Part shown: positions 33,388-42,402 of the stretch, in pieces
Layout of the letters: each line of letters begins with the position of its first letter
How positions within the stretch are numbered: the first letter of the stretch is position 1
NCBI RefSeq assembly: GCF_031451695.1
Contig: NZ_JARWAM010000002.1
Location: forward strand, 62,001 to 126,000
Direction of reading: 5' to 3'
Source of the DNA: Franzmannia qiaohouensis
Lineage (GTDB): Bacteria; Pseudomonadota; Gammaproteobacteria; Pseudomonadales; Halomonadaceae
Length of the DNA stretch: 64,000 nucleotides
The notes under the pieces: model-generated
The model's database searches: none
Told to the model about the DNA's origin: nothing
The model's input: the letters and a program-made list of their open reading frames with translations, nothing else
Made by a program: the position numbers and the translations under genes

Positions 33388-34356
33388 TTATTCGCGCAGT
33401 GAGTCGGGGACCTCGATATCGGCCTCGTCATAGTAGCGCAGCGCCCCCGGGTGCAGGGTACCGGCGATATTGCCCACCATGTCCGGCTCGATGCTGCCCC
33501 ACCAGCCCGACTCTTCTTCCATCGCCTCGCGACGCTCCCAGAAGGTCTTGGTCAGTTGGTAGGCGGTCTCGTCATCCATGTTGCTGGTGGTGTAGGCGAT
33601 TACCGGCAGCGAGGTGGTTTCGACGTCTGCATCGACGCCGGAGTAGGTGCCGGCGGGAATGGTCTGACGGGTCGAACCGGTCTGCTCGATCTCCTCATCA
33701 CTCATCGACACCAGGCTGATCGACATACTCGCCGCGGTCTCGATCACGTTGGGCGTGGGGAAGGAGCTGGCGGTAACGAAGGCATCCACCTGGCCGTTCT
33801 GCAGCGCATCCGGCCCGCTGCCGATGGCAGCATCAGCCACCTCGACCCTGTCCAGCAGATCGAACATCTCCAGGTAACGCTCCGCCTCACGGGCGCCGAA
33901 GGTGCCCCGGCCGATCAAAATATGCTTGCCTTCCAGGTCCTGCATGGAGATCACGCCCTCATCGCCAGCGGCCACGAAGTGCATGGTGATGGCGGGGATC
34001 GGAAACAACCCGCGGATCTCCTGGAAGCGCGGGCTCTGGCGCTCGGCAAAGGGCCCCTCACCGGCCAATGCCTGCTCTACCAGCCCCGGCGGCGTAGTGA
34101 ACACATAGTTGCCCTGGCGCGCCATCACCTCCATGACGTTCTGTACCGAGCCCTGGCTCTCTTCCAGGGTCAGCACGATCTCATCGTCGGTGCCGCGACG
34201 GATCGCCTCGGACAGCTCGACGCCCATCTGGTAGTAGGCAGTACCGGCCGAGGCCGACTTGTAGGTGACGCGGGTCTCGGCCTGGGCCTGGAAAGCCAGG
34301 GTGGTCATGGCGACCGCCGCGGCGGAGGCCAGCAGCGTGGGTGAGAAGTGGCGCAT
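33388..34356 (-). CDS. TAXI-family TRAP transporter binding protein
   Basis: A 322-residue periplasmic protein with signal MRHFSPTLLASAAAVAMTTL...QAQA|ETR. It then has VTYKSASAGTAYYQMGVELSE, the TAXI-type opening in which a GTAYYxMG loop contributes the ligand pocket. QGSVQNVMEVMARQGNYVFT and HFVAAGDEGVISMQDLEG are further family blocks. It delivers its ligand to the fused TRAP permease encoded 89 nt downstream on the same strand. A typical ribosome site (GGGAGAT) precedes the ATG. The ligand is unknown. Confidence 0.9.
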   Translation of the reverse strand: MRHFSPTLLASAAAVAMTTLAFQAQAETRVTYKSASAGTAYYQMGVELSEAIRRGTDDEIVLTLEESQGSVQNVMEVMARQGNYVFTTPPGLVEQALAGEGPFAERQSPRFQEIRGLFPIPAITMHFVAAGDEGVISMQDLEGKHILIGRGTFGAREAERYLEMFDLLDRVEVADAAIGSGPDALQNGQVDAFVTASSFPTPNVIETAASMSISLVSMSDEEIEQTGSTRQTIPAGTYSGVDADVETTSLPVIAYTTSNMDDETAYQLTKTFWERREAMEEESGWWGSIEPDMVGNIAGTLHPGALRYYDEADIEVPDSLRE

Positions 34357-34492
34357 CGAAATCTCCCTAGGGGCGCGTCCAGCGGCAGCGCCCTCAATTC
34401 ATTGATTATCGACGGTGCGCGGCGGCACCGCTTCGTTATTAGGCAACTACGTAATAGACCATCTCAGTTGCCGCGAGACAACTGCCACCACG

Positions 34493-35158
34493 CTACCAGG
34501 GCAGCGGCTCACCGTTGCTGTGCCAGAAACCGCCGCTGGTGGCGAGTGTCAGCGCCTCGATACGTGCGGCAATGCCAGCCGCCGCCTCATCCGGCGAGAT
34601 CAGGCCGCCGAAGTTGACCATGCGCGTCTGCACATAACCGGGATGAAGCTGAGCCACGGCGATACCGCGGGGGGCGAGATCCACTGCCAGCGACTTGCCG
34701 AAGGCGTTGAGCGCCGCCTTCGAGGCACGGTAACCGTAGCGACCGCCGGAATCATTGTCGGCGATGGAGCCCATGCGACTGGTGATATTGGCCACCTTGC
34801 TGCCCTCCCCCAGGCACGTCAGCAGCGCCTCGGTGACACGCAGCGGCGCATAGGCGTTGACCTCCATCTGCTCGCGGATCGAGTCGAAGTCGATCTTGCC
34901 GAGCTGCTCGTCGCGCAGCAGGCCAGCGTTGTTGATCAGTAGGTCGAGCCGTGTGCCATGAAGCGCCTCTGCCAAGCCCGCCACATCGGCATCATTGGTT
35001 ACATCGATACCTTCGATGACCCGTTCGGCGACGTCGGCGAGCTCAGCCGACGCCGACCGGCACACCCCGATCACCTGCCAGCCCTCGCGATGATAGTGCT
35101 GAGCCAGCGCCAGACCGACGCCGCGATTGGCGCCGGTGATCAATACCGTGGACGTCAT
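34493..35158 (-). CDS. Short-chain dehydrogenase/reductase
   Basis: A 221-residue classical SDR. The Rossmann start is TVLITGANRGVGLALAQHY (TGxxxGxG); NNAG appears as LLINNAGLLRDEQ; the catalytic S/Y/K set is ITSRMGSI, then YGYRASKAALN (YxxxK). The C-terminal part is compact. It resembles C-factor/YciK-like SDRs; the substrate cannot be predicted. ATG at 35158 has AGGAGG upstream. It is co-oriented with the DHFR-like gene upstream across about 70 nt. No operon partner gives a hint. Confidence 0.88.
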   Translation of the reverse strand: MTSTVLITGANRGVGLALAQHYHREGWQVIGVCRSASAELADVAERVIEGIDVTNDADVAGLAEALHGTRLDLLINNAGLLRDEQLGKIDFDSIREQMEVNAYAPLRVTEALLTCLGEGSKVANITSRMGSIADNDSGGRYGYRASKAALNAFGKSLAVDLAPRGIAVAQLHPGYVQTRMVNFGGLISPDEAAAGIAARIEALTLATSGGFWHSNGEPLPW

Positions 35159-35226
35159 CTCGCCTCCTGACATGGTTAGGGTTCAAACCAAGCCGGGAGG
35201 CAAGCGGATGAGGAAGCAAGGGGCTG

Positions 35227-35895
35227 CTACCCCTCCCACCGCATCTTCTCGCGCCTTGCGACTTCCGCCTGAGTTGGTGGGTCCATGCTGAAGTCGCCTG
35301 TTGCCACCTGACCCTCGCGCACATACTTCGCGATCACAATCCCGTTGGGCGATACGCGATGAGCCGCGAGCCGGTAAGCCGCGGCACTCGCAGCGTCGTC
35401 AAACAGCCGCTTGCCGTGGCCAAGCACCAGCGGAAAGGTGAAGGTATTGATCTCATCGACGAGGTCGCTGGCAAGCAGCGTCTTGACCAACCCAGAGCTG
35501 CCTTGCGTGAGTAGCGCTGGCCCCTCCTCCTGCTTCAGCCTGGCGACATCGGACGCCGCATCGCTCAAGGCCACCGAGCCCTCCCAGTTCAACGTCAGGC
35601 CCTTGCGAGTCGCCACGTACTTGTTGATCGAGTTGAAGGTTCTGGCGATAGCATCATCGGGTCCCTGCTCGACGTACGGCCAGTGCGCGGCGAAGATCTC
35701 ATAGGTCTTGCGTCCCAGAAGCAGGTCGAACGGCTGGCTGAAGAGCTTATCGATCTCCTCGCCGAATACCTCGTCCGCCAGCGGTACGATCCAGCCACCG
35801 TAGCGGAATCCGCCGGTCGGGTCCTCCTGGGGCCCACCGGGGGCTTGCATCACGCCGTCGAGCGACAGCATGGCACCAACGATCACCTTGCGCAT
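35227..35895 (-). CDS. Dihydrofolate reductase/RibD C-terminal-like protein
   Basis: A 222-residue protein with the RibD C-terminal (DHFR-like) fold: MRKVIVGAMLSLDGVMQAPG at the N terminus, LLLGRKTYEIFAAHW, GSVALSDAASDVARLKQEEG and TFPLVLGHGKRLFDD. Members bind NADPH, but most are uncharacterised (YyaP/YwjB type) and are not true folate enzymes. The ATG at 35895 has AGAGGG upstream; a longer extension is rejected. It lies between the EAL-GGDEF gene and the SDR gene on one strand. Confidence 0.85.
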   Translation of the reverse strand: MRKVIVGAMLSLDGVMQAPGGPQEDPTGGFRYGGWIVPLADEVFGEEIDKLFSQPFDLLLGRKTYEIFAAHWPYVEQGPDDAIARTFNSINKYVATRKGLTLNWEGSVALSDAASDVARLKQEEGPALLTQGSSGLVKTLLASDLVDEINTFTFPLVLGHGKRLFDDAASAAAYRLAAHRVSPNGIVIAKYVREGQVATGDFSMDPPTQAEVARREKMRWEG

Positions 35896-35918
35896 AAGTT
35901 CATCCCTCTGAGTTGCTG

Positions 35919-37748
35919 TTAGCAATCAGTACTCGAACGAGAGCTCACCGAATCGACAGCCTTGGGCGCTTCGGGTGAAGGCAGTTCAGCAGCCCCGCCT
36001 GAATGGCGGCGATCGATGAAGAGGGTGTTGCCTGAGCGACGTTTTGCCTGGGCCTTGAGCTCCGAGAGCTCGGCGGACAGTTGCGGCGGCGCCACCACTT
36101 CTCCTGCCGCCACTGGTCGGGCGGCCAGCGACAGGCTGACGAGTGGATGAAAGACCGTCTGCCCCTGGCGATTCTCACCTAACAAGCCGCCGGCGGCACG
36201 ATGCTCAGGACGATAGAACTCGGGCACCAGGGCTGCAAAATCGGTTAGGATCCTCTCGCACGTTGCGCGCCAATCGTCGCCACTCAGCAGCAGCATGAAA
36301 TCGTCGCCGCCGACATGGCCGAGAAAGTCATCGGCGCCGCTCAGGCGTGACAGTAGTAGTCGCGACAGCGCCAGGATCATGCGATCCCCCTCAGCGTAAC
36401 CATAGCCATCATTGTAGGCCTTGAAGTTGTCCAGATCGGCAAACACCGCCACCAGCGAACGCCCCTGTCGCAGCCGCACGGTCAGGGTCTCCTGGATCAG
36501 GATATTCCCCGGAAGTCCGGTAAGCGGATTGGCGTTACGCGCCTGACGCACCTGGATGGAGGTGATCTCTCTGAGCAGGTCGACGATATTACCCATGCCC
36601 AGATAACAACCCTCTACATCGACGAACACGAAGTCCTCCTGCTGCAGGCCACGAGCATCGGTGATGCGCTGGCTCAGCGCTTCCAGTGGCGTTCCCTCGG
36701 GGACGCAGAGCAGCTGGCGGTCGGCAATCTTGGCGACGCAACTACGCGCATGCAGCGCATGGCTATAGGGGTTGGTGAACAGCGTCAGGAACTCGTGGCG
36801 GCGCACCACTGCTACCGGCATGCCTGCCTCCACCACCGGCACGCAGCGCAGCGTCGGTTGTGCCCGGAAGCGCTCGGCGAGTGCCAAGACCGGTAACTCC
36901 GGCGATACCGGCGCTACCGCTTTGATGATGGCACTGGCACTGCGACGTGGCGTTTGCAGTGACAAGCCGTGGCTAGGCAGTAGATGGGATACTTGGCGTG
37001 GCGGTTCGGCGCTGGGCCTAGCAAAATAGTACCCTTGCAGCAGTGCCAGGCTGCGGTCCAGCTCCCATAGGCAGCGATGCTCCTCAGCGGTTTCGATACC
37101 CTCGACGATCAATTGACAGCCAAGGTTGCGGGCCACATCCAACAGTGAGCGCAGGAACTCGCGTTTGTCCTGGGAGGTGTCGATACCGCTGACGAAATGG
37201 CGATCCAGCTTGACCATGTCGGGGCGCAGCTCGGCCCAGTGACGCAAGCTGGAGTGCCCCGCTCCCAAATCATCCAGGGCAACCAGAAACCCCATTTCCC
37301 GATAGTGGGCCATGGCGTGGCGCATCGCCTGGTAGTCGACGATAGGCAGGTGCTCAGTAAGCTCGATTACCACCCGCTCCGGCGACAACCCGGCCCGTTC
37401 GAGAATGGCCAGTGTCAGCCCCTCGCGAAAATCACGGTCCAGCAGCGTCGTAGGCATGACGTTCAGGAACAGCTTGCCCTCGAGCCCCAGTGCCACGAAA
37501 CGCTGTATGGCCAGGCGTCGGCAGAGCAGATCCAGCTCCACCAGGCTGCCGGCCTGCATGGCGGTCTCGAAGAGCCGTTTAGGGGAGTGCAGCGGAGAGT
37601 GCTGAGGGCCACGAATCAGTGCCTCATAGCCATGAATGATGCGTTGCTCCATGTCTACGATCGGTTGGAAATAAGGCGTCAGCTGTTCATCAGCGATGAT
37701 TATTTCCAGTAGATGGTGCTCGCTCAGTGTCATGACCACACTCGTCAT
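35919..37748 (-). CDS. EAL-CBS-GGDEF protein (probable c-di-GMP phosphodiesterase)
   Basis: A ~609-residue cytoplasmic signalling protein. The N-terminal EAL domain (residues ~10-250) keeps catalytic residues: YEALIRG, NVMP, IELTE, ALDDLGAG, KLDR, EGIET, and LLQGYYFARP. A CBS-like pair occupies ~290-410. The C-terminal GGDEF domain reads FADLDNFKAYND and then GGDDF, with no RxxD inhibitory site before it. The EAL half should hydrolyse c-di-GMP; the degenerate GGDEF is likelier regulatory. The start is one of ATG 37748 or ATG 37733, neither with a strong ribosome site. No sensor domain other than CBS is seen. Confidence 0.87.
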   Translation of the reverse strand: MTSVVMTLSEHHLLEIIIADEQLTPYFQPIVDMEQRIIHGYEALIRGPQHSPLHSPKRLFETAMQAGSLVELDLLCRRLAIQRFVALGLEGKLFLNVMPTTLLDRDFREGLTLAILERAGLSPERVVIELTEHLPIVDYQAMRHAMAHYREMGFLVALDDLGAGHSSLRHWAELRPDMVKLDRHFVSGIDTSQDKREFLRSLLDVARNLGCQLIVEGIETAEEHRCLWELDRSLALLQGYYFARPSAEPPRQVSHLLPSHGLSLQTPRRSASAIIKAVAPVSPELPVLALAERFRAQPTLRCVPVVEAGMPVAVVRRHEFLTLFTNPYSHALHARSCVAKIADRQLLCVPEGTPLEALSQRITDARGLQQEDFVFVDVEGCYLGMGNIVDLLREITSIQVRQARNANPLTGLPGNILIQETLTVRLRQGRSLVAVFADLDNFKAYNDGYGYAEGDRMILALSRLLLSRLSGADDFLGHVGGDDFMLLLSGDDWRATCERILTDFAALVPEFYRPEHRAAGGLLGENRQGQTVFHPLVSLSLAARPVAAGEVVAPPQLSAELSELKAQAKRRSGNTLFIDRRHSGGAAELPSPEAPKAVDSVSSRSSTDC

Positions 37749-37838
37749 CAATGAAAGCTTCAGAGAGTGCGGCAGATCAATGGCAATCGCATGACAGAGG
37801 CGTGGAAAGCCGGGATCACGCCATTACACCTCGCCCGC

Positions 37839-38177
37839 TCACTCACCCACTTCTTGACCACGCCACCACTCGGCATACGAGCTGTTGCGCGGGTGCTTGC
37901 CGGTCTCGTCCGTGGCGCCGTCGTCCCACCACACCGGGCCACGCTCGCCGAGGGCGATCTTCGCCGCATCCACCGCCTGGCGAGCTTCGCGCAGGGCATC
38001 GTCGTCCTCGGCCTGCTTGGCGTGCTTGACCGCACGGCGGGCCTGCATCAGCGCCTTGACCCGCGCCCGCCGGGTGGCATCGTCGAGGCGCGGATCGGTC
38101 TTGCGCCACAGCTTTTCCTTGGCAACGAAGTAGCGGCCATCCGGCGTCTCGGGGTAGTCGGCGCGGCGCTTGCTCAT
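37839..38177 (-). CDS. Conserved hypothetical protein, 112 residues
   Basis: A charged 112-residue soluble protein starting MSKRRADYPETPDGRYFVAK and ending WWRGQEVGE. It is rich in alternating basic and acidic residues (RRARVKALMQARRAVKHAKQ and EDDDALREARQAVDAAKIAL), probably long helices. The start is an ATG overlapping the stop of the upstream isochorismatase-like gene by four bases, so the two are co-translated. Similar proteins are, to my knowledge, uncharacterised and sometimes mislabelled Tol transporters. There is no membrane segment. Confidence 0.75.
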   Translation of the reverse strand: MSKRRADYPETPDGRYFVAKEKLWRKTDPRLDDATRRARVKALMQARRAVKHAKQAEDDDALREARQAVDAAKIALGERGPVWWDDGATDETGKHPRNSSYAEWWRGQEVGE

Positions 38178-38722
38178 AGCGTTGCCAATACCTCGGCGGT
38201 GGTGCGCACCGTGCAGAACTCACCGTGCAGGCTCGCCAGGTTGACGTCGTGCATCTGCTCGGCGCTGTAGTGGGTGCCATCCGGTCCGGTGCGCTCGAAG
38301 GTGGCAGTGGCATCGCCAACCAGCGTCACGGAAAAGCCCAGGTTGCCGGCCATGCGAGTGGAGGTGGAGACGCAGTGGTCGGTGGTAAGGCCAACGATCA
38401 CCAGTTCATCGAGGCCACGTTCGCGCAGATAGGCCTCGAGGGTGGTGCCGATAAAGGCACTGTTGACCGATTTGCAGAACTCCGGCTCGCCGTCGCGGGG
38501 CTGGGCCTCGGGCTTGTAGGCATTGCCGGGGGCCTCAGCGCGCAGTGGCGAGCCCGCCTCCAGCGAGCAGTGGCGCACGTGCATTACGGGGCGCTCGGCA
38601 TTGCGCCACGCCCCCAGCAGCGCGGCGATATTAGCCTCCGCCTCGGGATTGTTGCGTGCGCCGTAAGCGGCATCGTCGAGACCCTGCTGTACATCGATAA
38701 CCAGTAGTGCGGGCGCTTGCAT
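38174..38722 (-). CDS. Isochorismatase-like cysteine hydrolase
   Basis: A 182-residue isochorismatase-superfamily hydrolase. The catalytic triad is visible as LLVIDVQQG (Asp, residue 9), FCKSVNSAFIGT (Lys) and GLTTDHCVSTSTRMAG (Cys with its cis-peptide). Such enzymes hydrolyse amides or isochorismate; the substrate here is unknown. The ATG at 38722 has GGAGG nearby on the minus strand. It forms a two-gene unit with the hypothetical gene downstream, and is divergent from the nitroreductase gene 98 nt away. Confidence 0.86.
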   Translation of the reverse strand: MQAPALLVIDVQQGLDDAAYGARNNPEAEANIAALLGAWRNAERPVMHVRHCSLEAGSPLRAEAPGNAYKPEAQPRDGEPEFCKSVNSAFIGTTLEAYLRERGLDELVIVGLTTDHCVSTSTRMAGNLGFSVTLVGDATATFERTGPDGTHYSAEQMHDVNLASLHGEFCTVRTTAEVLATL

Positions 38723-38820
38723 TGATACCTCCTTGGCAATGTTGTGGTCGCCGCTTGCCTGACAAACCGCGCGTTACCCGGCACCATGATAGGCCACTCA
38801 TCGCGCTGGAGGTGCCTTTA

Positions 38821-39492
38821 ATGCATGTCGACGATGCCATTCTATCGCGACGCTCGGTACGTCGTTTCCTGCCCACACCGGTACCAAGGGAAACACTGCA
38901 GCATTTGCTGCGCGTGGCCAGCCAGGCCCCCAGCGGTAGCAATACCCAGCCGTGGCAGGTGCATGTGGTCAGTGGCACGCCGCTGGCGGCACTGAGTCGC
39001 GCGCTACAGGGCGCCTTCGACAACGAGCCGGAGCAGCATCAGGCCGAGTACGTTTACTACCCGCGCGAGTGGTTCGAGCCCTATATCGGTCGGCGCCGGC
39101 GCTGTGGCTATGGCCTCTATGCAACGCTCGGCATCCAGCGCGAGGAGCGCGACAAGCGCCAGGCCCAGGCGCGGCGCAACTACGCCTTCTTCGATGCCCC
39201 AGTGGCGATGATCCTGACCCTCGACCGGCGCCTGGATACCGGTAGCTTCATGGACTGCGGCATGTTCCTGCAGAGCCTGATGCTGGCCGCTCGTGGCCAG
39301 GGCCTGCACAGCTGCGCCCAGGCCGCCATCGCGCCCTACCACCGGGTGATTCGCGAGCAGCTTAGCCTCGATGACAGCGAACTGGTGCTGTGTGCGCTGG
39401 CCCTTGGCCATGCCGATCCCGCGGCGCCGGAAAACAGCTTCGTGCCCGAGCGTGATGCGCCCGAGGGCTTTGCACGCTTCTACGGCGACTGA
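38821..39492 (+). CDS. Nitroreductase-family flavoprotein
   Basis: A 223-residue FMN nitroreductase. The N-terminal FMN motif is ILSRRSVRRFLPTPVPRETL, with SQAPSGSNTQPWQVHV. A glycine-rich C-terminal FMN segment reads CAQAAIAPYHRVIREQL, then LALGHADPAAPEN. It probably reduces nitro compounds or quinones with NAD(P)H. ATG at 38821 has GGAGG about nine bases upstream; an extension to 38707 is rejected as it reads through a ribosome site. Single gene. Confidence 0.88.
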   Translation: MHVDDAILSRRSVRRFLPTPVPRETLQHLLRVASQAPSGSNTQPWQVHVVSGTPLAALSRALQGAFDNEPEQHQAEYVYYPREWFEPYIGRRRRCGYGLYATLGIQREERDKRQAQARRNYAFFDAPVAMILTLDRRLDTGSFMDCGMFLQSLMLAARGQGLHSCAQAAIAPYHRVIREQLSLDDSELVLCALALGHADPAAPENSFVPERDAPEGFARFYGD

Positions 39493-39501
39493 CCGCGTAG
39501 C

Positions 39502-39594
39502 TTAGCGAGTCACGATCACGGCAGCCGCAATCGTCACCGCGAACAGGATAACGCCGGCCAGGTTGCCAGCGTAGCGCACGTATTGGTGTAGCAT
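39502..39594 (-). CDS. Possible 30-residue single-span membrane protein
   Basis: An ATG at 39594 preceded by GGAGAG opens a 30-codon frame, MLHQYVRYAGNLAGVILFAV with a hydrophobic remainder (TIAAAVIVTR) ending TAA. It is a single transmembrane helix with an aromatic/basic head. It begins 12 nt after the stop of the flavocytochrome reductase gene on the same strand. So it could be an accessory subunit of that membrane reductase. The ribosome site and position argue for translation; function is unknown. Confidence 0.55.
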   Translation of the reverse strand: MLHQYVRYAGNLAGVILFAVTIAAAVIVTR

Positions 39595-39606
39595 CTTGGC
39601 TCTCCT

Positions 39607-40926
39607 TCATACGATGGCGAAACGGTCGGAGATGATCCGGGTAACCGGCACCCCGAGTTCGATCAGGGCACCCTCGGCGGCATTCATCATCGGTTCCGGC
39701 CCGCAGATAAAGTACTCGCGCTGGTCGTCGTCCTCGGGCAGACAGCGCTCCAGCAGTGCCTTGTCGATATAGCCGGTCTCACCCTGCCAGCCTTCGGGTG
39801 GGTCGCTGAGCACATGGATTACCTTGAGCGGCAGCTCGGCCTCGAGTTCGGCGAGCTCATCGCGATACGTCACTTCGTCCCAGCTGGGGTTGGCGTAGAT
39901 CAGCCATAGCGGCAGGCTCACGCCCTGGTCGCGGAAGGTGCGCAGGATGCTCATGATCGGCGTGACGCCGATGCCGCCGGCCATCAGCACTGCCCCGGAG
40001 GCGCTACGCACATCGGGGATGAAGGCGCCGTAGGGTCCTTCGATAAAGGCACGGGTACCTGGCGTTATCTCCGGCAGGGTGGCGGTAAAGTCACCGAGGT
40101 TCTTGGCGGTGAAGGCGATCCGCCCCGGCCGACAGGCGCTCGTCACCAGCGAGAAGGGATGCTGCTGCAGCGAGAACGGCGAATCGCCGAGGGTGATCCA
40201 GAAGAACTGCCCGGCGTTGAAGTCGAGGCGATGCTCGCCCACCGCCTCCAGGGTCAGGGTGGTGGCATCGCCTAGCGCCGGCTGATTGTCGACCACCTGC
40301 CAGGGCTGCTTGCGCAGGCGCCAGGGCCGGAGCAGCCGGCTATCGGCCAGCAAGTAAACCGGCACCAATAGCGCGGCGATGAGCAGCCCAGCGGTAAGCC
40401 AGCCGGCGGTGTAGTGGCTGGCCATCAGCGCATGGCCGAGCCCGCCAACCACCACGAACAGCGCCAGGCCACCATGCAGCAGCCGCCACCACTCGTAGGA
40501 GAGCCCCAGTTGCACCCGCCACAGCGAGCTGACGATCAGCACCACGCTGGCCCCCAGCAGGCCGATCAGCGCCAGTGCGCGCAGGGTGTCCTCGCGGGGG
40601 TCGAGAAACTCGAGATAGCTGGGGTCGGCGACGAATATCAGCAGCGGGTGCAACACCACCAGCCACAGTGCCAGGAGCCCGGTCTGGCGGTGAAACTGCA
40701 GGATGTTGTCGAAGCCGATACTCTCGGCAAACCAGCGATGGCGCCCGGAAATGACGACCTGCATGCCGAACACACCTAACGCCAATAGGCCGAACATCAC
40801 ACCAATGGCGCCGAGCAGACCGCGGGGTTCTTCGGGGACGGAGAGCAGCGCGATGCCGAGCGGCAGCAGCGACAATAGCAGATACAGGCTGCCCCATAGC
40901 AGCCCACGGCGAGTGATGGGTCTCAT
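39607..40926 (-). CDS. Ferric-reductase-like flavocytochrome (FAD/NAD(P)-binding)
   Basis: A 439-residue membrane oxidoreductase. The N-terminal half has six hydrophobic segments with haem-ligand-like histidines (LQFHRQTGLLALWLVVLHPL and RLLHGGLALFVVVGGLGHAL), a ferric-reductase-like domain. The C-terminal half is FNR-like: LQQHPFSLVTSA (FAD), MAGGIGVTPIMSIL (NAD(P)), YFICGPEPMM. Electrons pass from NAD(P)H through FAD to haem and an outer acceptor. ATG at 40926 has AGGAGG. A tiny membrane ORF follows. Iron reduction is the family's usual role, not proven here. Confidence 0.87.
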   Translation of the reverse strand: MRPITRRGLLWGSLYLLLSLLPLGIALLSVPEEPRGLLGAIGVMFGLLALGVFGMQVVISGRHRWFAESIGFDNILQFHRQTGLLALWLVVLHPLLIFVADPSYLEFLDPREDTLRALALIGLLGASVVLIVSSLWRVQLGLSYEWWRLLHGGLALFVVVGGLGHALMASHYTAGWLTAGLLIAALLVPVYLLADSRLLRPWRLRKQPWQVVDNQPALGDATTLTLEAVGEHRLDFNAGQFFWITLGDSPFSLQQHPFSLVTSACRPGRIAFTAKNLGDFTATLPEITPGTRAFIEGPYGAFIPDVRSASGAVLMAGGIGVTPIMSILRTFRDQGVSLPLWLIYANPSWDEVTYRDELAELEAELPLKVIHVLSDPPEGWQGETGYIDKALLERCLPEDDDQREYFICGPEPMMNAAEGALIELGVPVTRIISDRFAIV

Positions 40927-41054
40927 CGGTCCTCCTTGGCTCGCATCCATGCTTGCCAAGCCAGTGTGGCCGAAGCACAGGTTATATCCAAGTCGAGCCA
41001 GCGCCTGCTAGGCTGTTGCCTCGCCACTTGCTCACTGCCATTAAGGAGGATGTC

Positions 41055-42362
41055 ATGAGCCAAGACGCACCCCAGCAGGATCACACCCATCTGTTCGACG
41101 ATGCCCGCTCGCGCCTTGAGGAGGTGTTCGAGGCGCTGGAGATTGCGCGGGACGCCCGCGAGCGCCTGATGCAGCCGGCGCTGTCGCTGCAGATCAGCGT
41201 ACCGGTACGCATGGACGATGGCAGCCTCAAGGTGTTTCCCGGCTGGCGGGTGCAGTACGACACCAGCCTTGGCCCGGCCAAGGGCGGCATTCGCTTTCAC
41301 CCTGCAGTCGACCAGCTCGAGGTCACCACCCTGAGTTTCTGGATGGCGGTGAAGTGCGCAGTGGTCAACCTGCCCTTCGGCGGCGGCAAGGGCGGCGTAC
41401 AGGTCGACCCCAAGCAGCTCTCGCGGCTCGAGCTAGAGCGCCTGGCGCGCGGGTATATTCGCGGCATTGCCGACGTGATGGGTCCCAACCGCGATATTCC
41501 GGCGCCGGACGTCAACACCAACGCCACGGTCATGGGCTGGATGTCGGATGAGTATGATCACCTGGTGCGCGGTCAGACCCCGGCGGCCATCACCGGCAAG
41601 CCGCTGACCCTGGGGGGCTCCTTCGGCCGGGTGGCGGCCACCGGCCGCGGCGCGCTCAAGGTGCTGGACATCTGGGCCAAGCGTGAGGGGCGCAAGCCGC
41701 AGGACACCACGGTAGCGATACAGGGCTTTGGCAATGCCGCCTACCATTTTGCCAGCCTGGCCCACGCCCAGGGCTACAAGATCGTCGCGGTGTCGGACTC
41801 CGGCGGCGCCATCTACTCCGAGGAGGGGTTGGAGCCCGATCCGATCAAGGAGGAGAAGACCCGCCATCAGCAGCTCAAGGGCATGGTCTACTGCGACGAC
41901 TCTGTGTGCCACGCCAAGGGGGTCGAATCGATCGACCAGGACGAACTGCTGGCACTCGACGTCGACGTGCTGGCCCTGGCGGCACTGGAGAACCAGATCC
42001 ACGAGGACAATGTCGACGATATACGCGCCGGGCTGATACTCGAGATCGCCAATGGCCCAGTGACCTCAGCCGCAGACGAGGCCCTCGAGATCCGCGGCAT
42101 CCCGGTACTGCCTGACGTGCTGGCCAACACCGGCGGGGTGATCGTCAGCTACTACGAGTGGGTACAGAACCGTAGCGGCGACCGCTGGACGGAGGAGACC
42201 ATCAACCAGCGCCTGGATGCGGTGCTTGAACGTGAAGCGGCCACGGTGCTCGACCGCGCCGAAGCGGAGGAGATCTCCTACCGCAAGGCGGCCTATCGGC
42301 AGGGCATCGAGCGAATCGCCGAGGCGATCCGCGAACGCGGCAACAACCAGGACGGTGAGTAA
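41055..42362 (+). CDS. Glu/Leu/Phe/Val dehydrogenase (probable glutamate dehydrogenase)
   Basis: A 435-residue hexameric-type amino-acid dehydrogenase. The substrate domain has LGPAKGGIRFHPAVD and NLPFGGGKGGVQVDPKQLSR, with the catalytic lysine region, then DIPAPDVNTNATVMGWM. The cofactor domain has GSFGRVAATGRGA and VAIQGFGNAAYHFASL (GxGxxA-like). It interconverts glutamate and 2-oxoglutarate plus ammonium; NAD or NADP cannot be settled. ATG at 41055 has AAGGAGG. It ends against a strong convergent hairpin. Divergent from the reductase gene with a ~128 nt gap. Confidence 0.9.
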   Translation: MSQDAPQQDHTHLFDDARSRLEEVFEALEIARDARERLMQPALSLQISVPVRMDDGSLKVFPGWRVQYDTSLGPAKGGIRFHPAVDQLEVTTLSFWMAVKCAVVNLPFGGGKGGVQVDPKQLSRLELERLARGYIRGIADVMGPNRDIPAPDVNTNATVMGWMSDEYDHLVRGQTPAAITGKPLTLGGSFGRVAATGRGALKVLDIWAKREGRKPQDTTVAIQGFGNAAYHFASLAHAQGYKIVAVSDSGGAIYSEEGLEPDPIKEEKTRHQQLKGMVYCDDSVCHAKGVESIDQDELLALDVDVLALAALENQIHEDNVDDIRAGLILEIANGPVTSAADEALEIRGIPVLPDVLANTGGVIVSYYEWVQNRSGDRWTEETINQRLDAVLEREAATVLDRAEAEEISYRKAAYRQGIERIAEAIRERGNNQDGE

Positions 42363-42364
42363 TG

Positions 42365-42396
42365 GCGCCGCGGGGGCCTAGTGGCTCCCGCGGCGC
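42365..42396. terminator. Bidirectional hairpin between convergent genes
   Basis: Positions 42365-42378 and 42383-42396 form a 14-bp stem with a four-base loop (TAGT); one G-T wobble is the only imperfection. It sits between the stop of the dehydrogenase gene (42362) and that of the convergent PepSY gene (42403). No T-run follows in either direction, so it may work by itself or with Rho. Confidence 0.65.
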
Positions 42397-42402
42397 AGCG
42401 GT

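Noticed and set aside
40927..41054. Fur box in front of the ferric-reductase-like gene
   Set aside because: No 19-nt palindrome resembling GATAATGATAATCATTATC could be found, so iron control is not claimed.
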